From assembly GCA_029582265.1 (NCBI GenBank), contig CM055819.1:39174761-39238760 (forward strand): a stretch of DNA of 64,000 nt, given 5' to 3'. Below, piece by piece: positions 1 through 11,671 of the stretch (position 1 is the first letter of the stretch; each line of letters starts with the position of its first letter). Origin of the DNA: Zoroaster sp. YZ-2022 (lineage: Eukaryota; Echinodermata; Asteroidea; Forcipulatida; Zoroasteridae). Both the position numbers and the translations under genes were made by a program. The notes under the pieces were generated by a model. It had not been told where the DNA came from and did no database searches. It was given only the letters and a program-made list of their open reading frames with translations.

Positions 1-360
1 GTTTTGTTTTTCCAGTGACTCTATTTTTGTAAATGACCAAAATAAATCAGGTTTTTATCCAAGACGATGTATTCAATAGAGTTTCTTAGGATGCTGGATA
101 CTGGGGCCACTTTGCTTGGTAAATTATTTTCCTGTCGTAATTGGGTGGTTACTAAAGCTTTGATGGTGACCAAACGTTGTTTGTTGCAGTGTTTACTAAT
201 TATAATTATCAAGGAGATTACCCCAATCAGAATACAATTGAGTGAATGAGTGAAAGGGTGGCACAATAGAACTTTATCATGATGCAGCCATCCTGCTTCT
301 TCCATTCAAACCAGTGCAACGAAACCGAGGCTGGAGAGCAAAATAGTCTGGCCCCTTTTT

Positions 361-1585
361 ATGTGATGAGAATTATGTATTATCATGCCAATTGGATAGA
401 CAGGAATATGACTAAGATAGCTGCAGTGTGATCAAGGTAAATGATCAATATAAATATAATCAGACTAACTGAAGCAATAGTTGACCATTCAATAAGATCT
501 GTGCAAAAAAATTAAAATGTTTCTTATTGGTGGCAATCAAACCATTGTGTGAAATAAAGTAACATTTACTCAAAAAACAGTTCAACCAAATTATCTGTCA
601 TTTGTTTTTATTCATGTAGACTACAAAATAGCATAACAATAGAGGTATTACGTAGTCGACGTAAATACTATATAAAACTCTCATAACATTAAATCCCTAC
701 AACTAAATTTAATCAGAGATAAAGAATATTGTTTTGGTTTTACGGGATTCGAACTAGCCTCTTTTCACCTGGCACGATCGGTGGTCTCGTGGCTAAGATA
801 GACTATCTGCTCTAGAATGCGGGAGTCTTGAGTTTTGCCTGTGGATTTTTTTTCTGCAGGACTTGGAAAGCACTGAGGACACAGTGCTTATCAGACATTG
901 GTGTAGGATAAAACCAAAATAAGATTCTTTATCATTTGTTTCATTATGCTAATCACAAATATTGCATATAGCTCTCATTATGCAGGATGGTAAACAAAAA
1001 ACTCTCATAACACTAAACCTGTCAGGCAACAAGTAACATTTTGTGAAATCACTGATGTGAATCAATATAATTAACTTGGAAGAAGCACATTTAAAAATAA
1101 TACAAGGATTAAAAACATATTTTTTAAAATCTGATGAGAATTAGTACTATAATTTCAATTGGATATACATGAATCATGACTAAGATAACTGCAGTGTGAT
1201 CAAAGTGAATGATCAATATACATGTATACTAATTGAAGCATTATACATCTATAACCATTAAACAAGATCTGTATGAACAAACGTTCCTTTGGGGCAACAA
1301 AACCAATGAGTGAGATAAAATAATACTTAGTCAAAAAAAATTCAGCTAAATTCTCCGGCTTGTTTTTTTTTTAAATCAAGTTATTTAAATACAAAAAAAT
1401 TGATAACAATAGAGGTATTAAGCAACTGCCATAAATATTATTTAAAACTCTCATCAATTAACCAAACAAAACTTGTGTAAAACAAAGTCAAATTTAATCA
1501 ATGTCAGCGAAATTCTTTATCATTTGTTTCATTATGCTAATTACAAATATTGCATATAACTCTCATTATGCAGGATGGTAAACAT
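361..1585 (+). repeat. Diverged direct duplication, AT-rich intergenic
   Basis: The block at about 364-995 recurs in the same orientation at about 1132-1585 with many substitutions. Shared landmarks include a stretch near 415 and 1185 and the stretch around 940 and 1525. The offset drops from about 768 to about 585 because the first copy carries an extra ~210 bp insert (718-933). No coding potential is evident in 1-1582; the two small overlapping frames at 21-305 look random. Confidence 0.7.
718..933. mobile_element. Small inverted-repeat insertion (MITE-like)
   Basis: An imperfect inverted repeat of about 25 bp pairs 718-742 with 909-933. The second copy of the surrounding duplication lacks this segment, so it behaves as an insertion. 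The middle (about 775-840) loosely resembles a tRNA-derived promoter, but no tRNA fold is convincing. No target-site duplication is clear. Confidence 0.5.
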
Positions 1586-1948
1586 AAGGCTTACGTTAGG
1601 GTTAGTAAGGCGTAGGTACGGGTTAATAAGGCGTACGTACGGGTTAATAAGGCGTACGTACGGGTTACATAAGGCGTACGTACGGGTTAATAAGGCGTAC
1701 GTACGGGTTAATAAGGCGTACCTACGGGTTACATAAGGTGTACGTACGGGTTAGTAAGGCGTACGTACGGGTTAGTAAGGCGTACGTACGGGTTACATAA
1801 GGCGTACGTACGGGTTAGTAAGGCGTACGTACGGGTTAGTAAGGCGTATGTACGGGTTAGTAAGGCGTACGTACGGGTTAGTAAGGCGTACATACGGGTT
1901 ACATAAGGCGTAAGTACGCGTTAGTAAGGCGTACGGGCGGGTTAGTAA
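1583..1948. repeat. 21-22 bp minisatellite with CGTACGTACG core
   Basis: About 16 to 17 tandem units of 21 bp (GTTAGTAAGG plus CGTACGTACGG), alternating with 22 bp units that contain GTTACATAAGG. Each unit contains the self-complementary decamer CGTACGTACG, so single strands could form many small hairpins, and the array is dense in CpG in an AT-rich setting. It ends 12 bp before a possible coding exon at 1961. Confidence 0.9.
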
Positions 1949-1960
1949 AATGAAAATAAA

Positions 1961-2036
1961 ATGTCCCTTAAACAGCTTCGTACGTCAGACTGGGCCCAGG
2001 TCCTGCGAAGTGCGGTCAGAGGGTACTCAACATCAG
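1961..2036 (+). CDS. Possible first exon of a mitochondrial precursor protein
   Basis: An ATG at 1961 opens a frame ending at a good donor, CAG|GTGAGA, at 2036/2037. The 25 encoded residues are basic, contain three arginines and no acidic cluster, and end in RGYSTS. That is a common composition and ending for a mitochondrial targeting presequence. No downstream exon is recognised before the piggyBac insertion at 2585, and the protein cannot be named. The open frame continues to 2170 without further family resemblance. It may be an exon of a gene truncated by repeats, or a chance frame. Confidence 0.35.
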
Positions 2037-3056
2037 GTGAGAATGCAAGGCAAGTGCGTCTGCATGTTACATCCCGTTTATATGCAGATTCTGTTTTGTC
2101 CATCAGGGAGAGAGAACAAAGAGATATAAGAACCCTTGGTCACATGCAAGGACAAAACATTTTAAAGTAATAAGTACAAAATATGATATACATCTATAAC
2201 AGTGGTGGATCCTGGACTTGACCTCTTATTTTATTAATCAGTGCTGTTTTGAACTTGCATTTTTTGATGTTAGTTGTTGCACTTGCAATTTCAATAATTT
2301 TTGATCGTATAATTGTCATTTGACAATTAACATTTAAACATTACGTGGTGTTTTAGAGTGAAACTTATTTAAAGGGTCTATAAAATGAAAGGTTATATAG
2401 ATACAAATTTTTTACACATATGCAATGCTTCAGGACGGTTTAAACATAATGTAAAGTTCATTTCCAACATACAGTTAAAGATTGAGTTTCAAATGAAAAA
2501 AAACATAATTCTGATTCTTGAAAAAAAATTGTTTTTTAAGATCATAGTAGTGACTCACGGTATCACAGCAGCTGTATGCTTTAACCCTTTCATTACCAGC
2601 CAGTTATGCAAGAGAGTACCCTTCTTTACCACAGTAATTAGGAGCCCAATGTCACTTCAGCACCAGTGGGTTTTTCACAATTTCATTGAAGTGCGCCCTC
2701 ACTCTGCAGTAATAGACACTTTTTTGTTACATGTGTACTGTACATACCAAATGGCTCAGATATATTTGTATGTTAAACTGATGGTAAAAATGAGTATACA
2801 AAGGGAGGAAAATATTGTGCAGATTTTTAAGTGTAAAAGCAAAACAATGAAATATTTAGATCAGTATTTACACTGAAGAAAAGTAATACAAATGGGTGAT
2901 ATTTCATGCAAATACGGTACATGTATAAGATTTCTTTTCCATGTGAAAACAATAACTTGGATGAGATTTTGGGGGATTTTTTTGGTTTTCTACTTGGAAA
3001 TGAACCATTTACTTGTATTCAGTGTACATACATCACAATCCATGCTAACACCCGCC

Positions 3057-3145
3057 ACCCCCCCCCCTCCGCCCAATTCAATGTTGGTTTGGACTGTAAT
3101 CTGCGGCTTGTCCGACCTTTCCCAACATTGAATTGGGGGGGGGGG
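3057..3145. repeat. Hairpin inside the piggyBac element
   Basis: CCCAATTCAATGTTGG at about 3072-3087 pairs with CCAACATTGAATTGGG at about 3122-3137 across a ~34 nt loop. Poly-C and poly-G runs flank the stem and extend it. It lies just downstream of the transposase stop codon, so a transcript would carry this stem near its 3' end. It could be a foldback insertion or a structured 3' region. Confidence 0.7.
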
Positions 3146-3177
3146 GGGGGTTGAAGGCAAATAGTACAAACGTACAA

Positions 3178-5566
3178 TCAATTGATGTTGTATTTCTCAA
3201 AGCAAGGAACTATGCACGTAGGTTGTGTACATTGTTTACAGATCATCTTTGTTTGTTTTCGCCTGCCTAATTTGCGGTTACTGCAAACAATGCCGTCGCG
3301 TTTCTTTCCATTGGGATTTTTGCCAGGATAGTGCTGTTGCCCTGTCAACTCGATAGGAATATGGTATCTCAACTGACTTGTTGCGTTACGTTCCCAACCC
3401 AACAGCAAGCCCTGTACAATCGCTATACGAAAATCAAGGTTACTGACATTTTTGTTCCCTGCTATGCTGTTGAATATTACTCTGCTATTGACAATACAGA
3501 TATTGAGCATATGGAACAAAACTCTTTTCCACCATTTCAAGCTTCTGTGTGTATGATTGTAGTACTAAAAACATTGGTCGGCAAGATCAGTTCCACCCAT
3601 GTTTTGTTGTAATCTTCAATACAATTGGGCTTCATAACATCACGAAATCCACTTGTGCTCTTATTACACCGAATTTGCTTTTTGGACAAATCGGTGTTGC
3701 CTACATTAGTTAAAAGTGTTACAGATTTGTTGTCTTGCCAAACGATACACAATTGCCCACCTTTCACCAAAAAGAATGGGTCATCTCCTTTCTTCATTTT
3801 ATGTTTTTTGGGGTTTGCGGCCTGAGGTATTCCCCGTGTAGTGTAACGAACAGTTCCACAACATCTGAATCCTAGTTTAGCAAGTTTAGCTAAAAGAGCT
3901 GGGCTAGTATAGTAATTATCACAATATATTACATGTCCCTTATTATCAAGTCCATGGACCAGATCAATGACGACTTTTCCTGCAACTGTTAGGTTTGGTG
4001 GATGGCAGTCTGACTTGGTATCTACATGTACGTCTGCATCATAAACAGTTTGGGTGTCGTCGGCTCCTGTGTACAGTTTCCAAGCATACGTGTATCCTGT
4101 TTTGGACTCGTTCAGGGAGAATGCTTTAATACCCCCGTTTGATAGGTTTTTTAGGCATGTACTGAACAAAACTTAAGCGTCCCTTGAATTTCAACATACT
4201 CTCGTCTGGAGACAGATTCTGCAGGGTTATACAGGTTGAGAAACTTCGGGACGAAGACTTCTATCAAGGGCCAAACTTTGGAAAGTTTGTCCCGTTTAGC
4301 CAAGGCTCTACGAGGAATTTGGTTATTTGAGATGTGGAGAAACCGAAGAATTGAACTGAACCGATTTCGGGACATGATCGACGGGTAGAATGGGATGTGA
4401 AGAACTTCAGATGTTGACCAGTACATCTTGTATTGAGAGGATTTGTTTATGCCCATAGCAATGAGAAGTGCCACAAATGCCATCATTTCTGGAATGTTGG
4501 TTGGGTGCCAGGAGAATTGTTGATCAGGAATTGAGTCTATTGTTTGCTGCGCATAGCGATTAGTCTCATCGACGAGCACATCCCACACGAGTTGACAAAA
4601 ATACAGCTTGAAGATCTTCACTGCCGACAGTGTGGCAAAGTCGCCGGTGGGGCCAGAATTTCCATTGAACTGCACAGTCCCACACTCGTAATAGTCTCGT
4701 CGTTCCCAACCGGATCGGAAATCTAACTTTCCTGTCGTCCTCCTTGATCTCGGTCGGCTGTCACCTTGGTAGGTAGGCTGCAACAGAAAAACAAGGCAAA
4801 GGAGGATTAATCTCGGTCCTTTGTAAATACAATATCTCAGTGCTACTTTGCTACACGTGCACAGGCTACAGGGGGTCATGCGCAAAATGAATATTGTGCT
4901 GAGAAAAGAAATATGGCAGATTCCATCCACTCTCCAAAACTCGTTGTCGATAAATTTTCGTTTTAATGTGGGATTGTGAATGTGAATTCCCCCAACTTCT
5001 TGCATAATACGACTTCTAAGGGCCTTTCGAATACAAGGCTATTCTTTTGGAAGCTTGAGACTAAGAGTGCATTTTCAGCCTGTTAACGCTAAACAGCACG
5101 ACCGGCTATGGGTGAATGTTAAAATTTCTATGCTATATCTATACATCAACTTGCTGTTTCAATGAATACAAATATTACCCCAACAAACTAGTACTGTTAT
5201 AATTGTACATTTTCACTTGACTTTTTTGACCCAGTCCAGGGAGTGGGGATTTGGTCAATCCTATTAAAGGGATCCATTTTCTAAATTTACATTACTCAAC
5301 TCCAACAGTTGTAACGCTATTTACGCTATAGCCTAGGAAAATAAGTGAATTACATTAATTTGCATTGGGCCAAGAAGAGTAACGTTAACTGTTACTAGTG
5401 TTAGTTATTCATTTTTACTGTGATTTTGACCTACCTTTTCAACGAATTCCGCTGGAATTTGTACTTCTAATGTGTCGTCATCATCCGTTACTTCGTCATC
5501 TGATTCTGAGCCACTGTCTGCCAAAATCTCAGCCAAAATGCCATCATTTATGTCCGTTTCCATCAT
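3178..5566 (-). pseudogene. piggyBac transposase, two-exon, frameshifted (PGBD-like)
   Basis: A DDE transposase of the DDE_Tnp_1_7 (piggyBac) family. Exon 1 (5566-5435) encodes 44 residues with the acidic N-terminus typical of the family and ends at donor AAG|GTAGGT. The intron runs to acceptor TTGCAG at 4778-4779, and exon 2 continues in phase 0. The first catalytic Asp lies in the segment near 4200. The CDNYYTS motif (second Asp) is at about 3930, and the third Asp segment is near 3590. A C-terminal cysteine-rich domain (CKQCTQPTC, about 3215-3250) binds DNA ends in the family. Breaks: an indel near 4225, an extra base in the G run near 4135, a frameshift near 3600 and a stop near 3570. It is non-functional as read. 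Confidence 0.88.
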
Positions 5567-5779
5567 GATTGCAACTAAAAACTGACCGTTGTGGAAGCGC
5601 GTGGACGCTAGCATGCACCGGGAACCGCAAAGTGACGCATTTTTCTTTTCATAAACTTGTATACACTTAATTCCTGTTAATAGAGGGCGCCAACCCCAAA
5701 AACCACTCAAGCATTTTCAGGTGGTGAATTAAGTAGCCGTGGTCGTCAAGGGCATGCCGATTCCCGGCACCTTTTAGAG

Positions 5780-5834
5780 CCCACGGGAAGGAAGCGTATC
5801 ACAACAAAGGCTCTTTTTAGAGCCCGTGGGATCG
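5780..5834. repeat. Subterminal inverted motifs of the piggyBac right end
   Basis: The motif TTTTAGAGCCC occurs twice (about 5772-5785 and 5815-5827), and the second forms a tight hairpin with the adjacent AGGCTCTTT. Such repeated subterminal motifs near piggyBac ends are typical transposase binding sites; their role here is inferred from position only. Confidence 0.5.
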
Positions 5835-6724
5835 AAAGGGTTAACAGTATGCTCACATTCCACAACAGGATTTCAATGAAATTTTCTGCACAAACCAGCC
5901 ATGATATTGCATCTGGTTCTGTTATATCATGTGCTCATGAATATTCAAATTTTCATTAATATAATTGCCATCAATTGCCAAATATGCCAAATACTTTCCT
6001 ATTGCCCTTAAAAAATACAAAATACAAAAAAAAAAAAAAAAAAAATTAAAACATTTGCAATTTCAGTCATTTTCGATCGTGCAATCCTGTAATTTGATGT
6101 TTATAATATTTAATAGTCAGTGGTGTTCCATGTCAAACATAGAACCTTTGCAATGTTGTTTGTGTAAGAGCGGATGTTTATGTTGTGTTAACCAAATTCA
6201 ATACATTTCGATTGTTTAATCGACCATCCTGCATCATTTCATTAGAAAGATGTGATAATGATGAGGGCTTTTGGATTACATACCTTGTTCTATATTTATT
6301 CAGACTGATATTTATTATGTCCATTACCTTGAGGGTTCATGTGACATTTTGTTCTGGTTTAACTTGCCATAGGAGTCTCAAACCCAAATATAACTTTAGA
6401 AGGGTTTACGGTTGCGGGAAAGGTGGAAGTCAAGGAAGGGAAAACAAATCACGTTATAAAACAAGCAGCGAATAAAACCTTGCTTGTTTATACGTAGCTA
6501 CCGTACTCTGTTTAACATGGAACCATTGTAATTTTAGCTCTTTACATGTAGCATTTTGTAATTTCAGTAATTTTTGGATCGAGTATTGTCATTTGACATT
6601 TTTAACATTTTAATATTCAGTGTTGTTCTGAAGTAAACATTTTCAATGTATGATGTTAGCTGTTAATATTGCATTTGCAATTTCAGTCATTTTCGATCTT
6701 GTAATCGTGTAATTTGACATTTAA

Positions 6725-7514
6725 CCCTATCAGGCCGGAATAGTCCCCTATGACATGTTTAATTGTATGTCTTGACCATCGCGCTGAAATTACCCGTCTT
6801 TTCCCAACTATCATTTAGGACCACCCCCTCGTACAAAAATCACCAATGTTTGTTTGTTTAAAGTTACCATGTCAACCGTATATTTTACCAAGGCCAAGGT
6901 GAATGTCCGTTTTATGAAAACTTTATCCACATTTTGTGCAGAAAAACATAAGACCCGATTCAACCAAGGCTTTCATTGACCACGCATTGTGGGAATCCAA
7001 TATGGCCACCGTTGCGTGAAATGATTTATAATCATAATATTTAGCCTTGTTCGTGTTTTATTGTTTGGTTTTACAGCGTTTTCTGGCTAAATGTATAAAT
7101 TAACAGCTTAAATAATGCTATGGATGTGATTATGACTGTTAATGATTTAGTTTCAATTTGTGGGTACAAATCTCACAGATTGTGTTTTGGCAAAAACAAT
7201 TACCTAAACATCTTGGTAATAGCGCTCTAGATGGTGATTTAAGTGATTATAATATGTGACGTCAGGTTATAGATCTTACTTGGAACAATATTTGTACCAA
7301 GTTTGATGACAAACGGATTAATTTTAATGAAACTAATTATTGAAAAGACATGTTTTGACAAAAAAATTACAAAAATGGGTAAAGCCCCACACTAGCGCTG
7401 ACCGTTGGGTTTTGTCCTCATTTTGTTAAATTGACATCCCTTCTACGTTTCGTGAATATCAGCAGTCTCAATCCTCAAGCCTGAGAACGTAAGGAAAAAA
7501 CAGGCCTGATAGGG
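6725..7514. mobile_element. 790 bp non-autonomous TTAA-type MITE
   Basis: The left end CCCTATCAGGCC at 6725 is preceded by TTAA (6721-6724). The right end GGCCTGATAGGG ends at 7514 and is followed by TTAC, probably a mutated TTAA. The 12 bp inverted ends beginning CCC with a TTAA target indicate a piggyBac-mobilised non-autonomous element of a different family from the one at 2585. The interior has no open frame of note. It is inserted within a copy of the ~150 bp repeat. Confidence 0.82.
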
Positions 7515-7659
7515 TTACCATTGCAATACACAGTTGAGTTTTAGGTCAACTTTGTTGAACATAAAACTTGTGCAATTTTTGATGTTTGCTGTTCACATTG
7601 TACTTATAATTATTTCAGTAATTATGGTATTATTGTATCACTTGACGTTAAAGATGTAT

Positions 7660-8560
7660 TCTCGTCTAGACCAAATATTGACTCCGTCTCTGTAGTACAC
7701 GGTGGGGGAGGGGGAGGGAAAAGTGCGCCACCCGCAACACAGCTACATAATTATGTCTCATTCGCAAACGCCGACGCGCGTGGACATCGTAGTTCATAAA
7801 ATACGCGAATTTAGACGACGGTATAATTGACAGTGTGTAAGCACGTATGCACTGTTCAAGTAGCTAGTGTGCGTCCATGACATTCTCCCTGCCGTGCACA
7901 AAATGTTCTTGCTCTTCATAGACGCGCTGAAAAGTCACGTGCATGGGATACGTCAAAACAAACTACTTAAGTAAACATCTTGATTAAGTTCAGAATAATT
8001 TGCAAAATGTTTGGCAAAGTGCAATGCATTGACAGTATTCAATTTACTATTTGGAAACAATTACTGTTCAGTAGTGCTCATCATTTCGAGTACATCTTTA
8101 ACCCTCATGTCAACAAGTTCGTTTTTAAACACCATTTCAGTACTGTAGTAGGTAAAGATGCGAACACTTAAAGTGCCTTTTTAAATTTTAAAAAGAATGT
8201 CATGCAGTCCGTGACACACGAGGGCGCTGTTCTGTTAGAGAAATCAGTGACACAGCAGCACAGAAAGTGCACAAAAGCAAAACCCCAAATATTAACCAAG
8301 AAAACAGTGGTTTCTCAAAAAGGTTTATTGATTAGTAACCACAAACACTCAGTTAAGAAGACAACACAAACAATCAAGAGAATTGTCCTTTTAAAAGATG
8401 AGGAATTCAGCACAAATTAACAATGAGGTTGTATCTGATCCCACTGTAACATCGGTGATTTGTCAGGAATATGCAAATTATTATTAGCATAGAGACCAAA
8501 AAGCGCCCAAAAAGGGAAAAAAATACGCTTTTGTACGTTGTTATAGCTACATATCCACTA
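7660..8560. other. Intergenic, no gene identified
   Basis: 7680-7980 is locally CpG-richer than its surroundings, which could reflect an old promoter or a transposon fragment. A 72-residue Lys-rich frame at 8202-8420 has no recognised relative and no splice context; I do not call it as a gene. Confidence 0.4.
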
Positions 8561-8744
8561 CATGTACTTAATAGTGTTTTAAAAGTAAACTTAGTTGAAC
8601 ATGGAACTTTTGCCATTTTTGATGTCAGCTGTAGTTTACATTGCATTTTGATCATGTAATCGTGTCATTTGACGTTTTAGCATTTAAATATTCCGCAGTG
8701 TTTTAAAATAAGCTTTGTTGAACATTTTAACACAAAAAGTCTTT

Positions 8745-8975
8745 GACCAAATTTCCCATACACAATTTATGGTGGCTAAGAGAGGCCTCACAAAACGGGT
8801 AAACGTTCATAACCCTATTTCAAAAAGTCATTTCAAACACAGCGTGGCAGAATCGATCCAGCAATTGTGGCGACAATTGGACATCATTTCATAGCAAAAA
8901 AAAGGGAAAAATCTAAATTAAAAATACTGACGCGAGTCTGAGACGACGCGCGCGGGGACTAAAAACCATAGACTT
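8745..8975. mobile_element. Dispersed MITE family copy (GTCTCTGG family)
   Basis: The segment contains, in order, GACCAAATTTCCCATACAC, GTGGCTAAGAGAGGCCTCAC, a GGCAGAATCGATCCAGCA stretch and a GACGCGCGCGG end. The same ordered blocks recur at 17605-17830, 23955-24160 with 24455-24600, 41630-41795 and 43200-43375, in both orientations. This indicates a mobile non-autonomous family whose ends resemble GGTTTCCGGTC and GACTTTTTTGGTCT. Confidence 0.6.
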
Positions 8976-9011
8976 TGTTGTATTAGTTTTAATAGTTAAC
9001 ATTGCATTTTC

Positions 9012-9355
9012 AATAATAATAATAATAATGTGTGGATTTATATAGCGCACGTATCCACCAACTAAGTGGTGCTCAAGGCGCATTATATTATTATCCCTGC
9101 TCATAAGGCTCATAAGGCTCATAAATCATCTCAGCTCCCTGGGGAGTATACAGCTCAATTGCTGCCATTTCTAGCGCATATAGAGCAAACCAACTCTGCC
9201 TTCACAGGTACCCATTTAACCCCTGGGTGGAGAGAAGCAATTATGATTAAGTGTCTTGCTCAAGGACACAAGTGTCACGGCCGTGATTCGAACCCACATT
9301 CTGTTGCTAACACCATAACTTGAATCCGGTAAGCTAGACCGCTCGGCCACGACAC
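9012..9355 (-). mobile_element. tRNA-derived SINE, copy 1, with (AAT)n tail
   Basis: Read on the minus strand, the element begins with GTGTCGTGGCCGAGCGG, resembling a class II (Leu/Ser-like) tRNA 5' end with A box. It then has a B box in GGGTTCGAATCACGGC, a ~200 bp unrelated body, and an ATT microsatellite tail (9012-9029 on plus). Two further full copies lie at 33105-33446 and 34331-34668, and a head-only relative at about 24395-24455. The conserved tRNA-like head, shared body and simple-repeat tail define it as a SINE. Confidence 0.85.
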
Positions 9356-9459
9356 CTCAGTTTTTAAATTTTAAATTTCAATTTTCAATTTCAATTTTAA
9401 ATTTTAAATGTTCAATGTTATGACTGCTTGAAAATATTATTATATAGTAAGTTGTAAAT

Positions 9460-9917
9460 GGATGGTACAGCATTGGTTAATATGACCAGATTATCAAATT
9501 GTCCAAATATTATCTAAAAGCTAACTTGGTGTTAACGTTGGTATACAAGTACCAATTATCATTAGAAATTATTTCTTCTCAAGCAAAATTTGTCGTACGG
9601 CATTTTATTGATAAACAAAATAAAATAAAAAACACGAATTATTAGAAAACAAGTATCATTCATCTTTAGAATGTTTATGTTTTTTCAATCACTTTCATCT
9701 TGATGAGAAAAAAAACAATTGTGATATGGACTTTTAAAAAGTTGTTGTCCGACAACTTTTTGAAAAAACACACAATAAAATCTGTAACAGTTTTCGTTGT
9801 TTTCTCAAAAACGTGAGCACCTGTTAGATTGAAATTTTCACGGGTTAGTGTTATCTTATATTTCTAGAAAACTAGAAGGTTGATATGAACGTACATACCA
9901 ATGTTGTACCTTCCCAT
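9460..9917. mobile_element. ACAACATTGGTAA MITE, copy A
   Basis: It begins GGTACAGCATTGGTTAA and ends TACCAATGTTGTACCTTCCC, i.e. inverted ends of about 20 bp around ACATTGG. Subterminal text (ATTATCAAATTG..., TTGGTGTTAACG...) is shared with copy B at 10826-11150. No coding capacity. The same terminal motif recurs at 19780-20830, 42637-42700 and 47018-47085. Confidence 0.65.
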
Positions 9918-9929
9918 GATACACATGTG

Positions 9930-10825
9930 AACATCTGTATTAAATTATATTCATGCGCATCACCGAGACTTCGGTTCAGTTGTTCGTTTTTGTAAATTTA
10001 TTCAGAAGTTCACATAATTATTATTACAAACATTTATTTAAATATAAAAGAACCGCAATTTGTGCCCCCATAATAAAAACAAACATATACAAATTCCGGT
10101 CAAACAGGCCTTCCGTTTGCCCCCCCCCCCCGTGACACGCATGATATTACATTGATGCACTAATGCAATTGTTTAAATACCAACAGGTGAAATAGTCGGA
10201 TAAAAATCAACCCGACAGTTGGACTAAAATATTACGTTTTCAAACAATTTCCCTGTAGTTGGTATTCAGACCAACTTAAGCCTATTTAGAACTTATGCCT
10301 ATTTATACATATCATACGTTTTCAGACTTCAAGTTAGTGTAATTTCGTAAATTTTTCGAATGTGTAAAATATCTTCAAATGTGTTTCGTCCGGCTATCTG
10401 TGCTCTGAGAAACATGATTGATAGACTTTCTCGAGCGAAATTGCCTTCAAAAGTTATATATTTTTTTTAATTATACAAAAACACGATCATTTGAGTTTTG
10501 GATGTTTTCGAAACCGTTAACTCTTGTTTTTTTTTATTGTCATATTATTCAAACGTTCACTTCAGCCATACTTCGATTATAACTGGCCGCAACTGACAAA
10601 ATAAGTCAAAGTAATCAAAGTAAGTCAAAGTAATTCTGTGACAGATTTTTCATTTGGAATTAATAAATTCCCCAAACCAGAGAGGAAAACGACAATTCAA
10701 CATGTTGATCAATGTTTCTGGTTAATTCAGCCTGAACATACACGGATGATACATATTTGAAGATAAACTGTCTGTATGCTTAGTACAGGTATATAACCTA
10801 TGTTATACTTGAATAGACATTATTC
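9930..10825. other. AT-rich intergenic, nothing identified
   Basis: Contains a C homopolymer near 10120-10131 and short imperfect GTAAGTCAAAGTAA duplications near 10605-10635. No exon, RNA gene or clear element boundary was recognised. Confidence 0.5.
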
Positions 10826-11150
10826 TCTTAAAGGGAAAATATACAACATTGGTAATTACTACATTATCAAACTGACAAATTATTATCTAAAAATGAACTT
10901 TGTGTAAAGTTGGTACAAGTATCAATCATTCCAAGGAATTGTTACGCAGAAGTATTTTCATTATAAAGAAAAAACAAAAAATTACCGAGTGACACAAACA
11001 TCAATACATAAACAAATGAAAACATGTAAAAACATGAAAACCTATATTATGATGAAACTTGCACATGTTAGTTTTATGAGATATCTATTGAAATCTAGAG
11101 GTTTGAAATGAGCGTCCGTTATACCAAATACCAATGTTGTATCTTCCCTA
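10826..11150. mobile_element. ACAACATTGGTAA MITE, copy B
   Basis: It starts AAAGGGAAAATATACAACAT and ends ACCAATGTTGTATCTTCCCT, forming inverted termini. The internal sequence is collinear with copy A. A third partial end follows immediately at 11160-11230 (CACTATTGGTAATC plus the TTGGTGTAACG block), so two copies were probably juxtaposed. Confidence 0.7.
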
Positions 11151-11420
11151 TAATGCCACTCTACACTATTGGTAATCTCAACAAACATAATTGATCAAAG
11201 TTTGACATAACACTTTACTTGGTGTAACGTTGATGATGGTAACAAATAAAAAAATAAAAAAATAAAAAATAAAACATCACTTGAAATCTTTCTATTTTAT
11301 TAAAATTAGGCTAGTAAAAATGATGTCCCAGCCGAATGTTTATCTTTGTAAGACAAACATTCCATGTTAAAATGAATACGAAATATGAATGTATGTCCAC
11401 TATTTGATCGTTCACGACAC

Positions 11421-11661
11421 AATTCGTCCCTAATTTGCCATAGTGATCAATCCTGAATTACTGGTCACTTTGCCAAATTACAAAAATAGCCAGTTAGAGC
11501 ATTCGTCATTTGAATGCATGCTCTATCTCCAAAACTATAAGGAATACATGCATATGGATTAGATACAATGGTAGGTCTCTTCCTGAATGTACTAATGGGC
11601 GGGAAAACTTCAAATTGAAAAAAAAGTCGGATTGGTCACTGTGGCAAATTAGGGACGAATT
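11421..11661. mobile_element. 241 bp MITE with 32 bp terminal inverted repeats
   Basis: AATTCGTCCCTAATTTGCCA at 11421 and its continuation to 11452 are repeated inverted at 11629-11661. An additional direct copy of the inner part of the repeat (GGTCACTTTGCCAAATTA) lies at about 11463-11480. AT-rich flanks prevent a confident target duplication call. Confidence 0.75.
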
Positions 11662-11671
11662 AATTAAGTTG

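Larger units (their letters stand above)
2585..5840 (-). mobile_element. piggyBac-type DNA transposon with both TTAA ends
   Basis: The left boundary is TTAA at 2581-2584 followed by CCCTTTC; the right boundary is GAAAGGG followed by TTAA at 5841-5844. This matches the piggyBac hallmark: a TTAA target duplication and inverted ends starting CCYTT. The 3.26 kb interior carries a piggyBac-family transposase on the minus strand (3178-5566), and subterminal inverted segments lie near the right end. Ends and target duplication are intact but the coding region is broken, so a copy like this could at most be moved in trans. Confidence 0.88.
2230..8740 (+). repeat. Degenerate ~150 bp repeat family, about 7 copies
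   Basis: Copies are recognisable near 2250-2380, 6045-6150, 6535-6620, 6640-6720, 7555-7650, 8580-8735 and 8980-9010. They share a core containing TTGCAATTTCAGTAATTTT, a GATCG-TGTAAT stretch and a CATTTGACATTTTAACATT stretch, followed by a GTGTTnTGAAGTAAAC segment. All are in the same orientation. The piggyBac element (2585-5840) and the 790 bp MITE (6725-7514) are inserted within this region, the MITE directly inside a copy. It looks like an old tandem array that has been broken up. Confidence 0.6.

Noticed and set aside
2385..2876. 163-codon frame overlapping the left piggyBac end
   Set aside because: It runs across the transposon boundary at 2585 and has low-complexity composition, so it cannot be an old host exon.
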